This document shows positions 17,238-25,906 of a DNA stretch of 64,000 bases, one piece after another. The DNA comes from an uncultured Bacilli bacterium. GTDB lineage: Bacteria > Bacillota_I > Bacilli_A > RF39 > UBA660. Positions within the stretch are counted from its first letter, which is position 1. The number at the start of each line of letters is the position of its first letter. The stretch lies in contig CAKPCH010000005.1 of NCBI GenBank assembly GCA_934141535.1, forward strand, positions 62,001 through 126,000. The letters run 5' to 3'. The notes beneath the pieces were generated by a model that was not told the DNA's origin, did no database searches, and saw only the letters and a list, made by a program, of their open reading frames with translations. The translations under genes were made by a program, and so were the position numbers.

Positions 17238-19025
17238 ATGGAATATAAGAATCGTAATGAAGTACCTAATGAATATAAATGGAATTTATCAAAAATGTAT
17301 GAAGATGAAACTAAAATAGAAGAAGATATTAATAAAGTAAAATCACTAACTCCAAAAATTTTAGAATATAAAACACATATTATGGATAGTGCTGATACTT
17401 TATATAACTTTTTGAAATTAACAGAAGAGCAAGATAGAATATTAGAAAAATTATATGTATATTCTAAAATGAGTTTTGATGTAGATACTAAAGATAATAA
17501 AACTAAAGCATTAAAAATGAGAATAGAAAAATTAAATGAAGATATAAGTGAAAATTATTCATTTATTGAACCTGAAATGTTAGAGTTTGATTATAATAAA
17601 GTATTAGATTACGTTAAACAAAATAAAGCATTAGAAGAATATAGATTTTATTTAGAAAGTATTTATAGATTTAAGAGTCATTCACTAAGTCAAATAGAAG
17701 AAGATATATATGTAAAAGCACTCAATGCTTTTGGTAATTGTAGTGAGGTTTTTACTAATATAAATAATGCTGATATTGATTTAGGTTATATAAAAGATGA
17801 AAATAATAATAATGTTAAACTTACATCAAGTAATTATTCAATTTATATGAAAAGTAAAGATAGAAGAGTAAGAAAAGATGCTTTTGATGCTATGTATAAT
17901 TACTATAAAAATCTTAAAAATACACTTGCTGCAACTTATGTTGGTGAAATAAAAGAATCTTCTTTTATAACAAAAGTAAAAAAATATAATAGTACATTAG
18001 AAAGAAGTTTATTTCCTGATAATATAGATTTAAAAGTTTATAAAAATTTAATAGATACTATTCATAAAAATATGAATCTTATGTATGAATATATGGATTT
18101 AAGGAAAAAAGCACTTAAACTAGATGAGATGCATATGTATGATATATATGTTGATTTAGTAGATAATAAAAATGATAAAATTCCATTTGAAGAAGGTAAA
18201 AAGATACTTTTTGAAGCACTTAAACCTTTAGGAGAAAAATATTTAAATGATTTAAAGAAAGCATTCGATGAAAAATGGATAGATATTTATCCTAATGAAG
18301 GTAAAAAGAGTGGTGCCTATTCTTGGGGATGTTATGATTCTTATCCATATTTATTATTAAATTATAATGACACAGTAGATTCTGTTAGTACAATGGGACA
18401 TGAATTAGGACATTCTATGCATTCATATTATTCAAAAAGTCAAAACTATGTAGATTCTTCATATCCTATATTTTTAGCAGAAATTGCTTCAACTGTAAAT
18501 GAAGTAATAATTAATGATTATTTATATAAGAATGCAAAAACAAAGGATGAAAAGATTTACTATTTAACAGATTTCTTGGATTCTGTTAGAACTACTATTT
18601 ATAGACAAACTATGTTTGCAGAGTTTGAAATGTTGATGCATCAAAAAGAAAGTGATGGTATATCATTAACAGAAGAGGAAATATCAAAAACATATTATGA
18701 TTTAAATAAGTTATATTATGGAGATTCTGTTGTTAGTGATGATAATATTCGTTATGAATGGAGTAGAATACCACACTTTTATACACCATTTTATGTGTAT
18801 AAGTATGCTACAGGATTATCAAGTGCACTTTCTATAGCAAGCCGTATTTTAGCAGGTGACTATGAAACACGAGATAGTTATTTAGAATTTTTGAAAAGTG
18901 GTGGAAATGATTATCCACTTAATATATTAAAGCGCGTTGGTGTTGATATGACAACTTCTAAACCAATAGAAGATGCTTTAAATATGTTTAAAGAAAAATT
19001 AAATGAGTTAAAAGAATTATTATAG
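17238..19025 (+). CDS. pepF: Oligoendopeptidase F (M3 family)
   Basis: This 595-residue zinc metallopeptidase degrades oligopeptides in the cytosol. The zinc site is TMGHELGHSMHSYYS near residue 388 (HExxH), with the third ligand Glu in FLAEIASTVNEV about 25 residues later. RNEVPNEYKWNLSKMYEDE at the start is typical of PepF N-terminal domains, and the late IPHFYTPFYVYKYATGLSSA matches the family's substrate-binding end. Length matches the family (about 600). It lies between dnaK and dnaJ with AAAGGAG before the start, and dnaJ follows 11 bases later, so it may be co-induced with chaperones. Confidence 0.95.
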   Translation: MEYKNRNEVPNEYKWNLSKMYEDETKIEEDINKVKSLTPKILEYKTHIMDSADTLYNFLKLTEEQDRILEKLYVYSKMSFDVDTKDNKTKALKMRIEKLNEDISENYSFIEPEMLEFDYNKVLDYVKQNKALEEYRFYLESIYRFKSHSLSQIEEDIYVKALNAFGNCSEVFTNINNADIDLGYIKDENNNNVKLTSSNYSIYMKSKDRRVRKDAFDAMYNYYKNLKNTLAATYVGEIKESSFITKVKKYNSTLERSLFPDNIDLKVYKNLIDTIHKNMNLMYEYMDLRKKALKLDEMHMYDIYVDLVDNKNDKIPFEEGKKILFEALKPLGEKYLNDLKKAFDEKWIDIYPNEGKKSGAYSWGCYDSYPYLLLNYNDTVDSVSTMGHELGHSMHSYYSKSQNYVDSSYPIFLAEIASTVNEVIINDYLYKNAKTKDEKIYYLTDFLDSVRTTIYRQTMFAEFEMLMHQKESDGISLTEEEISKTYYDLNKLYYGDSVVSDDNIRYEWSRIPHFYTPFYVYKYATGLSSALSIASRILAGDYETRDSYLEFLKSGGNDYPLNILKRVGVDMTTSKPIEDALNMFKEKLNELKELL

Positions 19026-19036
19026 GAGGATGTTGT

Positions 19037-20158
19037 ATGGAAAAAAGAGATTATTATGAGGTGCTTGGAGTATCCAAAGATGCTGATGAAAAAGAAATTA
19101 AAAGTGCCTTTAGAAAGTTAGCTAAGAAATATCATCCTGACGTATCAAAAGAAGAAAATGCAGCAGAAAAATTTAAAGAAGCTCAAGAGGCATATGCTGT
19201 ACTTTCAGATGAACAAAAAAGAAAACAATATGATCAATATGGTCATGCAGCATTCGATCAAATGAATGGTGGATCAGGTTTTGATTTCTCAGGTTTTGAC
19301 TTTAGTGATATATTTAGCGATTTATTCGGTGAAGGCTTTGGTGGGGCATTTTCTAACTTCTCTACATTTTCAGGAGGAAGTCGTAGTCGTGCTACAAGAG
19401 GTCAAGATAGACTAATGAAGGTAAATTTGACTTTTGATGAAGCAGTTTATGGATGTACAAAAGAAATAAATGTTGACTTTTATGATACTTGTGATGAATG
19501 TTCAGGTAAAGGTGGAAAGGGTGAAAAAACTTGTCCAACATGCCATGGTCAAGGGACAGTAACTAGAGAACAACACACTTTATTAGGAGCATTTATGACA
19601 AGAACCACTTGCCCAGATTGTAAAGGTAAAGGAAAAACTTTTGAATCTAATTGTTCTAGTTGTAAAGGTACAGGTAGAATTAGAAAAAATAAAGATTTAG
19701 AAGTTAAAGTTCCAGCAGGAGTAGATACTGGCGTTAGATTAAGATTATCTGGTAAAGGTGATAGTGGAGTAAATGGTGGAAGCAATGGAGATTTGTATTT
19801 AGAGTTCAATGTTAAATCTCATCCATTATTTGAAAGAGAAGAAAATGATATATACTTAGAACTTCCAATAACTGTTGCAGAAGCTGCACTTGGTTGTAAA
19901 AAAGAAATTCCAACCCTTTATGGTTCAGTTATGCTTACTATACCTGGGGGCGCTAATAGTGGAGATCGTCATAGACTAAAAGGTAAAGGTGTAGAAGACT
20001 TACATTCATCAGTAAAAGGTGATATGTATGTAGTTATAAATGTTGTAGTTCCAAGCAAATTAGATAAGACTCAAAAAAGATTATTTGAAGAATTAAATGA
20101 AACAAATTTAAAAACTCAACAAATGAAAAAAATAGAAGACTATTTAAGTAAAAACTAA
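19037..20158 (+). CDS. dnaJ: Chaperone protein DnaJ (Hsp40)
   Basis: This 373-residue type I Hsp40 delivers unfolded proteins to DnaK and stimulates its ATPase. The J domain (residues 1-70) carries KKYHPDVSKE with the HPD triad. A Gly/Phe-rich linker follows (SGFDFSGFDFSDIFSD). The zinc domain has four CxxCxGxG repeats (CDECSGKG, CPTCHGQG, CPDCKGKG, CSSCKGTG, about residues 152-215), followed by the C-terminal client-binding domains. Start ATG has TAGGAGG upstream. It is 11 bases downstream of pepF and likely on the same transcript. Confidence 0.97.
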   Translation: MEKRDYYEVLGVSKDADEKEIKSAFRKLAKKYHPDVSKEENAAEKFKEAQEAYAVLSDEQKRKQYDQYGHAAFDQMNGGSGFDFSGFDFSDIFSDLFGEGFGGAFSNFSTFSGGSRSRATRGQDRLMKVNLTFDEAVYGCTKEINVDFYDTCDECSGKGGKGEKTCPTCHGQGTVTREQHTLLGAFMTRTTCPDCKGKGKTFESNCSSCKGTGRIRKNKDLEVKVPAGVDTGVRLRLSGKGDSGVNGGSNGDLYLEFNVKSHPLFEREENDIYLELPITVAEAALGCKKEIPTLYGSVMLTIPGGANSGDRHRLKGKGVEDLHSSVKGDMYVVINVVVPSKLDKTQKRLFEELNETNLKTQQMKKIEDYLSKN

Positions 20159-20168
20159 TAGTCTTTTT
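20138..20168 (+). terminator. Rho-independent terminator of dnaJ
   Basis: AAGACTATT and AATAGTCTT pair around a 13-base loop containing the stop codon, followed by a T run. Confidence 0.7.
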
Positions 20169-20221
20169 TATATATTAACTGTGAAAAACATAAGAAAAAG
20201 TTAAAAAAAACGCAAAAATTG

Positions 20222-20250
20222 TTGCAATCAATAGTTTAATATGGTAATAT
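20222..20250 (+). promoter_or_regulatory. Sigma-A promoter of the HU gene
   Basis: TTGCAA (20222-20227) and TAATAT (20245-20250) are 17 bases apart, about 52 bases before the HU start codon. Confidence 0.65.
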
Positions 20251-20301
20251 TAGATTGTAAGCAAGGTAGCTTATTTAATTAGATAGGGAGGAAGTCGTAT
20301 T

Positions 20302-20574
20302 ATGACTAAAACAGATTTAGTAAATTATATAGCTGAAGAAGCTGGATTAACAAAAGCAGATGCAACTCGTGCTCTTGATGCATTCATGGGTGGAGTTACT
20401 GAAGGATTAAAAAAAGAAGGAAAAGTAACTTTAACAGGATTCTTTACTTTCTCAGCTGAAAAGAAAGCTGCTAAAGAAGGACGTAATCCAAGAACTGGTG
20501 AAACAGTTAAAATTCCTGCAAGAGTTGCAGTTAAAGGTAAAGCTGGATCTAAATTAAAAGAAGCATTAAACTAA
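20302..20574 (+). CDS. hup: DNA-binding protein HU
   Basis: This 90-residue histone-like protein bends and compacts DNA as a dimer. The N-terminal helices are KTDLVNYIAEEAGLTKADAT and the DNA-contacting arm is FSAEKKAAKEGRNPRTGE followed by VKIPARVAVKGKAGSKLKEAL, with the conserved RNPxTG motif and Pro at the arm tip. The start follows AGGGAGGAAG. It is monocistronic, with its own promoter (20222-20250) and terminator. Codon use is somewhat more C/G-ending (GCT, ACT, CGT) than in its neighbours, which fits high expression. Confidence 0.97.
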   Translation: MTKTDLVNYIAEEAGLTKADATRALDAFMGGVTEGLKKEGKVTLTGFFTFSAEKKAAKEGRNPRTGETVKIPARVAVKGKAGSKLKEALN

Positions 20575-20586
20575 TGCTTTTTTTTT
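20562..20586 (+). terminator. Rho-independent terminator of the HU gene
   Basis: AAGCATTA and TAATGCTT form an 8-bp stem with a 3-base loop overlapping the stop codon, followed by eight T. Confidence 0.8.
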
Positions 20587-20637
20587 ATATAATTTTAAGG
20601 TATAATATAAGTATAAATAGATAGGTAGGAGATATTT

Positions 20638-22410
20638 ATGCTAGGTAAGATAATAGGTATAGAAAATAATGAAGTATTATTAAAATTAAATATTAATTTA
20701 GAAGAAATGCAGAATATTATAAATTTATATGTACTATTAGAAGATAAAGAAAGAAAAATAATAGGAGAAATTTCAGATATAAAGGATTCTATTGCCTATG
20801 TTAATTTATTAGGTGAATATAATAATGATATTTTTACTTTTGGTATAAATAAGAAACCAAGTTTTTCTGCTACATCAAAACTCATTTCTAAAGAAAAAAT
20901 TAACAATATAATTGGTATTAATAATTATGATGAAAGAAAAGATTTATATATTGGACAAAGTCCAATATATGATGGAGTAAAAATAGGAGTTAATATAAAT
21001 GAATTCTTTAGTAATCATTTTGCTATATTCGGATCAACTGGTAGTGGTAAATCTTGCAGTGTAGCACGTATATTTCAAAATTTATTTCAAAAAGAAAATT
21101 CTATAGCATATAAAGCAAGTATTTTAATATTTGATGCATATGGAGAATATCATAATGCATTTAAAGATTTACATAATAATATAGAAGAAATAAATTTCAA
21201 ATCTTATACTACAAACACAAATGATATATCAACAGAAATTGTTAAAATACCACTTTGGTTACTTACTGTAGATGATATAGCGCTCCTACTTGAAGCAACT
21301 TCTAGGAATCAACTTCCTATAATAGAAAAAGCAATGAAATTAGTTAATATATTTGCTCAAGAAGAAAGCAAAGTAATTAAAAGTAAAAACGATATTATAG
21401 CACGCGCTTTATTAGATATTTTATCAAGTGGAAAAGCTCCAGCACAAATAAGAGATCAAATATTTTCAGTTCTTAGCCATTATAATACTAAAGATTTAAA
21501 TCTTGAAACACCAATATATCAACCAGGATATACAAGACCATTAAAACAATGCCTTCTTATAGATAATACAGGTAAAATAAGAGAAATGGAATTATTAACT
21601 ACATTTATAAGTCAATTTCTAGTAGAAGATTTAGAATTAAATTTACCTGATGGAAGTTTTAAATACACATTAAAAGATTTATATGGGGCATTTGAGTTTG
21701 CTTTAATATCAGAAGGTGTATTTAATAGTAATAAAATATTTGATGATTATAATGTACTTAAAGTAAGATTAAGAAGTTTAGCAAACAGTGACTATTCTAA
21801 ATATTTTGATAATATGGAATATGAAACAAGAGATGAATTTATAAAAGAAATATTAACAACAAAAGAAGGTAGAAAAGCACAAATTATTAATTTTAATATA
21901 AATTATGTAGATGATAGGTTTGCTAAATCGCTTGTAAAAATATATTCTAGAATATTTTTTGATTACACTAAGAGTTTAAAAAGAAGAGCAAGTATTCCAA
22001 TACATATAGTCTTAGAAGAAGCACATAGATATGTACAAAATGATTCTGATATAGATGTAATAGGCTATAATATATTTGATAGAATAACAAAAGAGGGTAG
22101 AAAGTATGCTGTAATGTTAGGACTTATTTCACAACGCCCATCAGAATTATCAACAACAGCACTCTCTCAATGTAGTAACTTTTTAATATTTAAAATGCTA
22201 CATCCAACAGATATATCATATATAGAACAAATGGTACCTAATGTAACTAGTGACGTTATGAAAAAAATAAAATTATTACAACCTGGTACTTGTGTAGCAT
22301 TTGGTTCAGCATTTAAAATACCATCATTAATAAAACTTGATATGCCATTTCCTTCACCATCAAGTAGTAGTTGCGATATTAGTGGAATTTGGTTTATAGA
22401 TAAAGAATGA
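20638..22410 (+). CDS. HerA-like ATPase (DUF87 family)
   Basis: This 590-residue protein has an N-terminal beta-barrel (HAS-like, residues 1-95), then an FtsK/HerA-type ATPase core. The Walker A is FGSTGSGKSCSVAR near residue 138 and the Walker B is IHIVLEEAHRYVQ near 460, followed by GLISQRPSELS, the HerA sensor motif with an Arg finger. HerA-type ATPases pump DNA and often pair with the NurA nuclease in repair, or with SIR2-like partners in defence. Neither partner is nearby; HU is upstream and spore genes are downstream. The start follows TAGGAGA. A DNA translocase role is inferred from the family. Confidence 0.85.
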   Translation: MLGKIIGIENNEVLLKLNINLEEMQNIINLYVLLEDKERKIIGEISDIKDSIAYVNLLGEYNNDIFTFGINKKPSFSATSKLISKEKINNIIGINNYDERKDLYIGQSPIYDGVKIGVNINEFFSNHFAIFGSTGSGKSCSVARIFQNLFQKENSIAYKASILIFDAYGEYHNAFKDLHNNIEEINFKSYTTNTNDISTEIVKIPLWLLTVDDIALLLEATSRNQLPIIEKAMKLVNIFAQEESKVIKSKNDIIARALLDILSSGKAPAQIRDQIFSVLSHYNTKDLNLETPIYQPGYTRPLKQCLLIDNTGKIREMELLTTFISQFLVEDLELNLPDGSFKYTLKDLYGAFEFALISEGVFNSNKIFDDYNVLKVRLRSLANSDYSKYFDNMEYETRDEFIKEILTTKEGRKAQIINFNINYVDDRFAKSLVKIYSRIFFDYTKSLKRRASIPIHIVLEEAHRYVQNDSDIDVIGYNIFDRITKEGRKYAVMLGLISQRPSELSTTALSQCSNFLIFKMLHPTDISYIEQMVPNVTSDVMKKIKLLQPGTCVAFGSAFKIPSLIKLDMPFPSPSSSSCDISGIWFIDKE

Positions 22411-22428
22411 TTTAAGTCATTCTTTTTT
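22404..22428 (+). terminator. Rho-independent terminator of the HerA-like gene
   Basis: GAATGA and TCATTC form a stem with a 6-base loop, followed by six T; the stem includes the stop codon. Confidence 0.7.
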
Positions 22429-22478
22429 AGTAATAAACAACCAAATTAATCATAAGTTTTATTGATAGGAGATGTTTT

Positions 22479-23225
22479 ATGAAAAATATAATACCATTTA
22501 AAAAAGAAGTGATTTTTAAAACAAATATAAGTGAGATAACAAGTATATCTTTAGAGCACACACTTTCATTAGAAAATGATAAAGTACAAGGAAACTTTAT
22601 TGTAAATGGAGAATATAAAGTAAGTGATTCTAGTACTACCGTAGAGACATTTAATTTAGAATTACCATTTGAAATAATAATAGATGAAAAATACGATACT
22701 AAAAAAGCAATAATAGATATAGATGATTTTTATTATGAAATAGTAAATAATAATGTACTTAGTATATCAATAGATGTATTAATAGATAAACTAGAAGAAA
22801 AACCAATAATAGAAGATTTTACTTTAATAGATGAAACACCTAATAGAGAAATAATAGAAGAAGAAATAACTGAAAATGAAAAAGAAGAAGTAAAAGAAGA
22901 AGCTAAAACAGATAAAAAAAGATGTATAGATGAAAGTGAAAAAGAAGAATATGAGAAAAAGAAAGAAGAGATAAAAGATATGATTAATGAAAAAGAAGAA
23001 CCAAGAGAAGTAGAAGAAAAAATAAATTCATTGTTCAATCAATTTTCAAAAGATAGTGAAGTATATGTTACATATAATGTATATATATTACGTGATAGTG
23101 ATACATTAGAATCAATTTTAGAAAAATATAATATAACAGAAGATACATTAAAAGAATATAACGACTTAAGTGATTTAAAAATAGGTGATAAAATAATAAT
23201 ACCAACTAACTATGAAGGAAATTAA
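22479..23225 (+). CDS. SpoVID-like spore coat morphogenesis protein with LysM domain
   Basis: The protein has 248 residues. The N-terminal domain (1-110, KEVIFKTNISEITSISLEHT and NFIVNGEYKVSD) resembles the N terminus of SpoVID/SipL-type coat proteins. A highly acidic Glu/Lys-rich linker follows (about 110-190). The C terminus (195-248, YNVYILRDSDTLESILEKYN then LKIGDKIIIPTN) is a LysM domain. In Bacillus, SpoVID tethers the coat to the spore surface and encases it. The next gene overlaps by 14 bases and is YsxE-like, and spoVID-ysxE is a known Bacillus pair, which strengthens the call. Similarity was judged by eye and the N-terminal match is weak. Confidence 0.6.
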   Translation: MKNIIPFKKEVIFKTNISEITSISLEHTLSLENDKVQGNFIVNGEYKVSDSSTTVETFNLELPFEIIIDEKYDTKKAIIDIDDFYYEIVNNNVLSISIDVLIDKLEEKPIIEDFTLIDETPNREIIEEEITENEKEEVKEEAKTDKKRCIDESEKEEYEKKKEEIKDMINEKEEPREVEEKINSLFNQFSKDSEVYVTYNVYILRDSDTLESILEKYNITEDTLKEYNDLSDLKIGDKIIIPTNYEGN

Positions 23226-24099
23226 TGATTTATTAAAGAAAAAAAATATAAGAGCACTTAGTTATAGAAAAATAGGTAATACCTTTGTAGCAAACACCAA
23301 CATAGGTAAAGTAGTTATAAAAAAAAATAAAAATAAAGACTATATTTATGATTATTTAAAAACAAGAAATTTTAACTATTATCCAGAAATAATAGAAAGT
23401 GATGACTTTATAGTAACTAGATATATAGAAGACGTAGATATACCAAAAGAACAAAAAATAACAGATCTAATGGATTTAATATCACTTCTGCATAGTAAAA
23501 CAACACATTATAAAGAAGTGAGTGAGGATGAATATAAAAAAATATATGAAGACTTATCAAATAATTATGAATACTTATATGAGTATTATTATGATTTAAT
23601 AAGTATAATAGATGAAAAAGTATTTATGTCACCAAGCGAATACCTTTTAGCACGCAATATAAGTTTTATATTTAAATCTATAGAAATAGGAAAGACATTA
23701 GTACAAAATTGGTTAAATGATATAGATGGACTAAATAAAATGAGAGTAGTAGTAGTACATAATAATCTTGATTTATCTCATTATATTAGAAATTCAAAAG
23801 ATTATTTAATCAGTTGGGATAAATCAAAAATAGATATACCAATATTTGATTTATATAACTTATATAATAATCATTATTTAGATTTTGATTTTTATGAATT
23901 AATAAAAGAATATGAGCGTGTATATCCACTTAAAAACTATGAATTAGAATTATTTTTAATATTAATAATAATGCCTAAAAAAATAGAGTTTAATGATAAT
24001 GAATTTAATATGTGTATAAAAATAAGTCATGAAGTAGATAGACTTTATAAAAGTGAAAAATTAATAGAACAATATAAAAAATCAATTGTTAAAAATTGA
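23212..24099 (+). CDS. YsxE/CotS-like kinase-fold protein
   Basis: This 295-residue protein has the outline of the CotS/YsxE family, aminoglycoside-phosphotransferase-like proteins linked to the spore coat. An N-terminal lobe carries NTNIGKVVIKKNKNKDYIYD (the strand with the putative ATP-binding Lys). HSKTTHYKEVSEDEYKKIYE is typical of the linker, and VVVVHNNLDLSHYIRN stands at the catalytic loop (family form HxDxxxxN; here HNNLDLSHY). ISWDKSKIDIPIFDLYNLY holds the metal-binding D. The catalytic Asp seems replaced by Asn, so activity is doubtful. The start ATG overlaps the LysM gene. Confidence 0.6.
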   Translation: MKEINDLLKKKNIRALSYRKIGNTFVANTNIGKVVIKKNKNKDYIYDYLKTRNFNYYPEIIESDDFIVTRYIEDVDIPKEQKITDLMDLISLLHSKTTHYKEVSEDEYKKIYEDLSNNYEYLYEYYYDLISIIDEKVFMSPSEYLLARNISFIFKSIEIGKTLVQNWLNDIDGLNKMRVVVVHNNLDLSHYIRNSKDYLISWDKSKIDIPIFDLYNLYNNHYLDFDFYELIKEYERVYPLKNYELELFLILIIMPKKIEFNDNEFNMCIKISHEVDRLYKSEKLIEQYKKSIVKN

Positions 24100-24105
24100 T
24101 TTTTT
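24076..24105. terminator. Bidirectional terminator
   Basis: AAAAATCAAT and ATTGATTTTT pair around a 9-base loop. It lies between the convergent ysxE-like gene and the small minus-strand gene and could serve both. Confidence 0.65.
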
Positions 24106-24280
24106 ACCATAATATTCTAAAGAAGCAAAATATGAGTGCGAATATAAAGAAAAATATTAAGAAAAAATTAAATCTAGTAAATATAAATATAGTAAGTATT
24201 AATTGATAAAATAATAATAGTCCAAAAGATATTAAGAGTATCCACCAAATACCTCTACCACACCACCAATTTCTATTCAT
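24104..24280 (-). CDS. Small membrane protein of unknown function
   Basis: The predicted protein has 58 residues: a Trp/Arg-rich head (NRNWWCGRGIWW) followed by two hydrophobic stretches full of Phe, Leu and Ile. The start at 24280 is supported by GGTGAT four bases upstream on the minus strand. It fills the gap between two genes and its 3' end meets the terminator. No family recognised; it may be an orphan membrane peptide. Confidence 0.45.
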   Translation of the reverse strand: MNRNWWCGRGIWWILLISFGLLLFYQLILTIFIFTRFNFFLIFFFIFALIFCFFRILW

Positions 24281-24330
24281 GATTATCACCTAATATATAA
24301 TATTAATATTTTATAATAATTTATAGTTTA

Positions 24331-24813
24331 TTAGACTAAATTACTAATATTTTTAGCTTTTTGACTGATAATAATACAAGAGTTATCTATGCTTTTTAAT
24401 AGCTTGCTAATGCTTTTTATTTCTTTTCTTTTTATTAATATTAATATGATAGAATAATTAGAGTCTTTTTCACTTATTGTATTAATTTGATAATCCTTTA
24501 AACATTTCTTTATACTTTGCTCATATTTAGTATCAGTTATACACATAAGAGTATTAGTACCAAGAGCAATTCTTTCTTCAACGACACTTCCTAAATAAGA
24601 ACCTATAATAGATCCAGCACAAAAGAAAATAATTTTTAATAAATCCTTATTTATATCAATTATAACAATACCAGTAACAAGAATCCAAATAAGTGCAATT
24701 ACACCATTTAATATAGCTCCTAATTTTTTCTTACCATTAGCAACCACAATAAGTCTTAATGTAGAAAGCATGTTTTCAAGTATTTTTGAAACTATTATAG
24801 CAAGATATATCAT
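24331..24813 (-). CDS. UPF0316 family membrane protein (DUF5698/DUF2179)
   Basis: This 160-residue protein has three membrane helices in residues 1-85 and a soluble C-terminal DUF2179 domain. STLRLIVVANGKKKLGAILNG (positions about 20-40) followed by CAGSIIGSYLGSVVEERIALG is the UPF0316 hallmark, matching the family's TLRT-I-L-V-G and GYxxGxYLGxxIExKLAxG patterns. The soluble end alternates beta and alpha elements (SIILILIKRKEIKSISKLLK). Function unknown; the DUF2179 domain may bind nucleotides or second messengers. ATG 24813 is preferred, because GGTGAT lies 4 bases upstream of it. It diverges from yabG. Confidence 0.85.
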   Translation of the reverse strand: MIYLAIIVSKILENMLSTLRLIVVANGKKKLGAILNGVIALIWILVTGIVIIDINKDLLKIIFFCAGSIIGSYLGSVVEERIALGTNTLMCITDTKYEQSIKKCLKDYQINTISEKDSNYSIILILIKRKEIKSISKLLKSIDNSCIIISQKAKNISNLV

Positions 24814-24878
24814 ACTAATCACCTTTATTATTTTTGTTCTAAAGTATTATATTATACATATAATTAATTGGTGATAAT

Positions 24879-25661
24879 ATGGATATAAATATTGGAGATT
24901 ATGTAACTAGAAATTCTCATAATAACGATATGATATTTAAAGTAATAAGTATAAATGAAGAGGTGTGCTACTTAAAAGGAGTTAATGTAAGACTAATAGC
25001 AGATAGTGATATTACTGATTTAGTAAAAGTTGATTTTAAAGAACAAGATGATACACCTATTATAGAGCGTATAAAAGAAACTACTAATAAATTAGATCGT
25101 GATGATTATTTTTATTTACCAGGTAAAATTCTTCATATAGATGCTGATAAAGAATATTTAGATAGGTGCTTAAATTATTATAATAAGATTAATTTAATGG
25201 CTATGGGTATATGTGAAGATGAAAAAAGTATGCAAAATAATATAAAAGAATATTTAGAAGAATATAATCCATCAATACTTGTATTAACAGGGCATGATGC
25301 TTATTATAAAAAAAAGGGTAGTATAGAGAATATAGATAATTATAAAAATAGCCTTAACTTTGCTCTTGCAGTTAAAGAGGCAAGAAAATATGAAAAAAGT
25401 CATGATAAACTAATAATCATAGCGGGTGCTTGTCAATCAGATTATGAAGAATTAATAAAAGCAGGAGCTAATTTTGCGTCTAGTCCAAAGAGAATTAATA
25501 TACATGCTTTAGATCCAGCAATTATTGCAAGTCGTATGAGTTTATCTGATATAAATAAAGATATAGATTTAAAAAATATATTAGAAAGTACAAAATATGG
25601 TAAAGAGGGTATAGGTGGTATTATTACTAAAGGTACTATGTATATGGGGTATCCAAGATGA
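24879..25661 (+). CDS. yabG: Sporulation-specific protease YabG
   Basis: The 260-residue protein closely follows YabG, the cysteine peptidase that processes spore coat proteins. Landmarks are PGKILHIDADKEYL (about 84-97), NPSILVLTGHDAYYKKKG, the central IIIAGACQSDYEELIKAGAN, and FASSPKRINIHALDP, ending GIGGIITKGTMYMGYP. The N-terminal part (IGDYVTRNSHNNDMIFKV) is also conserved in YabG. Length is slightly shorter than in Bacillus (about 290). Its stop overlaps veg by four bases (ATGA), and yabG-veg is a conserved Bacillus/Clostridium arrangement. This implies that the organism sporulates or descends from a spore former. Confidence 0.92.
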   Translation: MDINIGDYVTRNSHNNDMIFKVISINEEVCYLKGVNVRLIADSDITDLVKVDFKEQDDTPIIERIKETTNKLDRDDYFYLPGKILHIDADKEYLDRCLNYYNKINLMAMGICEDEKSMQNNIKEYLEEYNPSILVLTGHDAYYKKKGSIENIDNYKNSLNFALAVKEARKYEKSHDKLIIIAGACQSDYEELIKAGANFASSPKRINIHALDPAIIASRMSLSDINKDIDLKNILESTKYGKEGIGGIITKGTMYMGYPR

Positions 25662-25879
25662 CAATATCAAAAGTAAAAAGAGAACTACTAGACCATATAG
25701 GTGATATAGTATCTATTAAATATAATTTAGGTAGAAATAAGTATGAAGAATATGAAGCGAAAATAAAAGAATTATATGATTATGTATTTTTAGTAGAATG
25801 TGATAATAATGGATTAACTTATACTAAATCTTTTACTTATATAGACGTACTTACTAAAGTCATTAGAATTGACTATTAA
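25658..25879 (+). CDS. veg: Veg protein
   Basis: This 73-residue protein matches Veg: it begins ISKVKRELLDHIGDIVSIKY, has a central GRNKYEEYEAKIKELYDYVF and ends FTYIDVLTKVIRI. In Bacillus subtilis Veg is abundant and affects biofilm matrix gene expression through SinR; it folds as a small SH3-like barrel. It overlaps yabG by four bases and is followed 28 bases later by ssrA, whose -35 box lies inside the last codons of veg. Confidence 0.85.
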   Translation: MTISKVKRELLDHIGDIVSIKYNLGRNKYEEYEAKIKELYDYVFLVECDNNGLTYTKSFTYIDVLTKVIRIDY

Positions 25880-25897
25880 AGGTAAGTGTGCTATAAT
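25869..25897 (+). promoter_or_regulatory. Sigma-A promoter of ssrA
   Basis: TTGACT (25869-25874) and TATAAT (25892-25897) are 17 bases apart and place the start at about 25905-25907, where mature tmRNA begins. The -35 box overlaps the veg 3' end. Confidence 0.85.
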
Positions 25898-25906
25898 TTT
25901 TTTATT

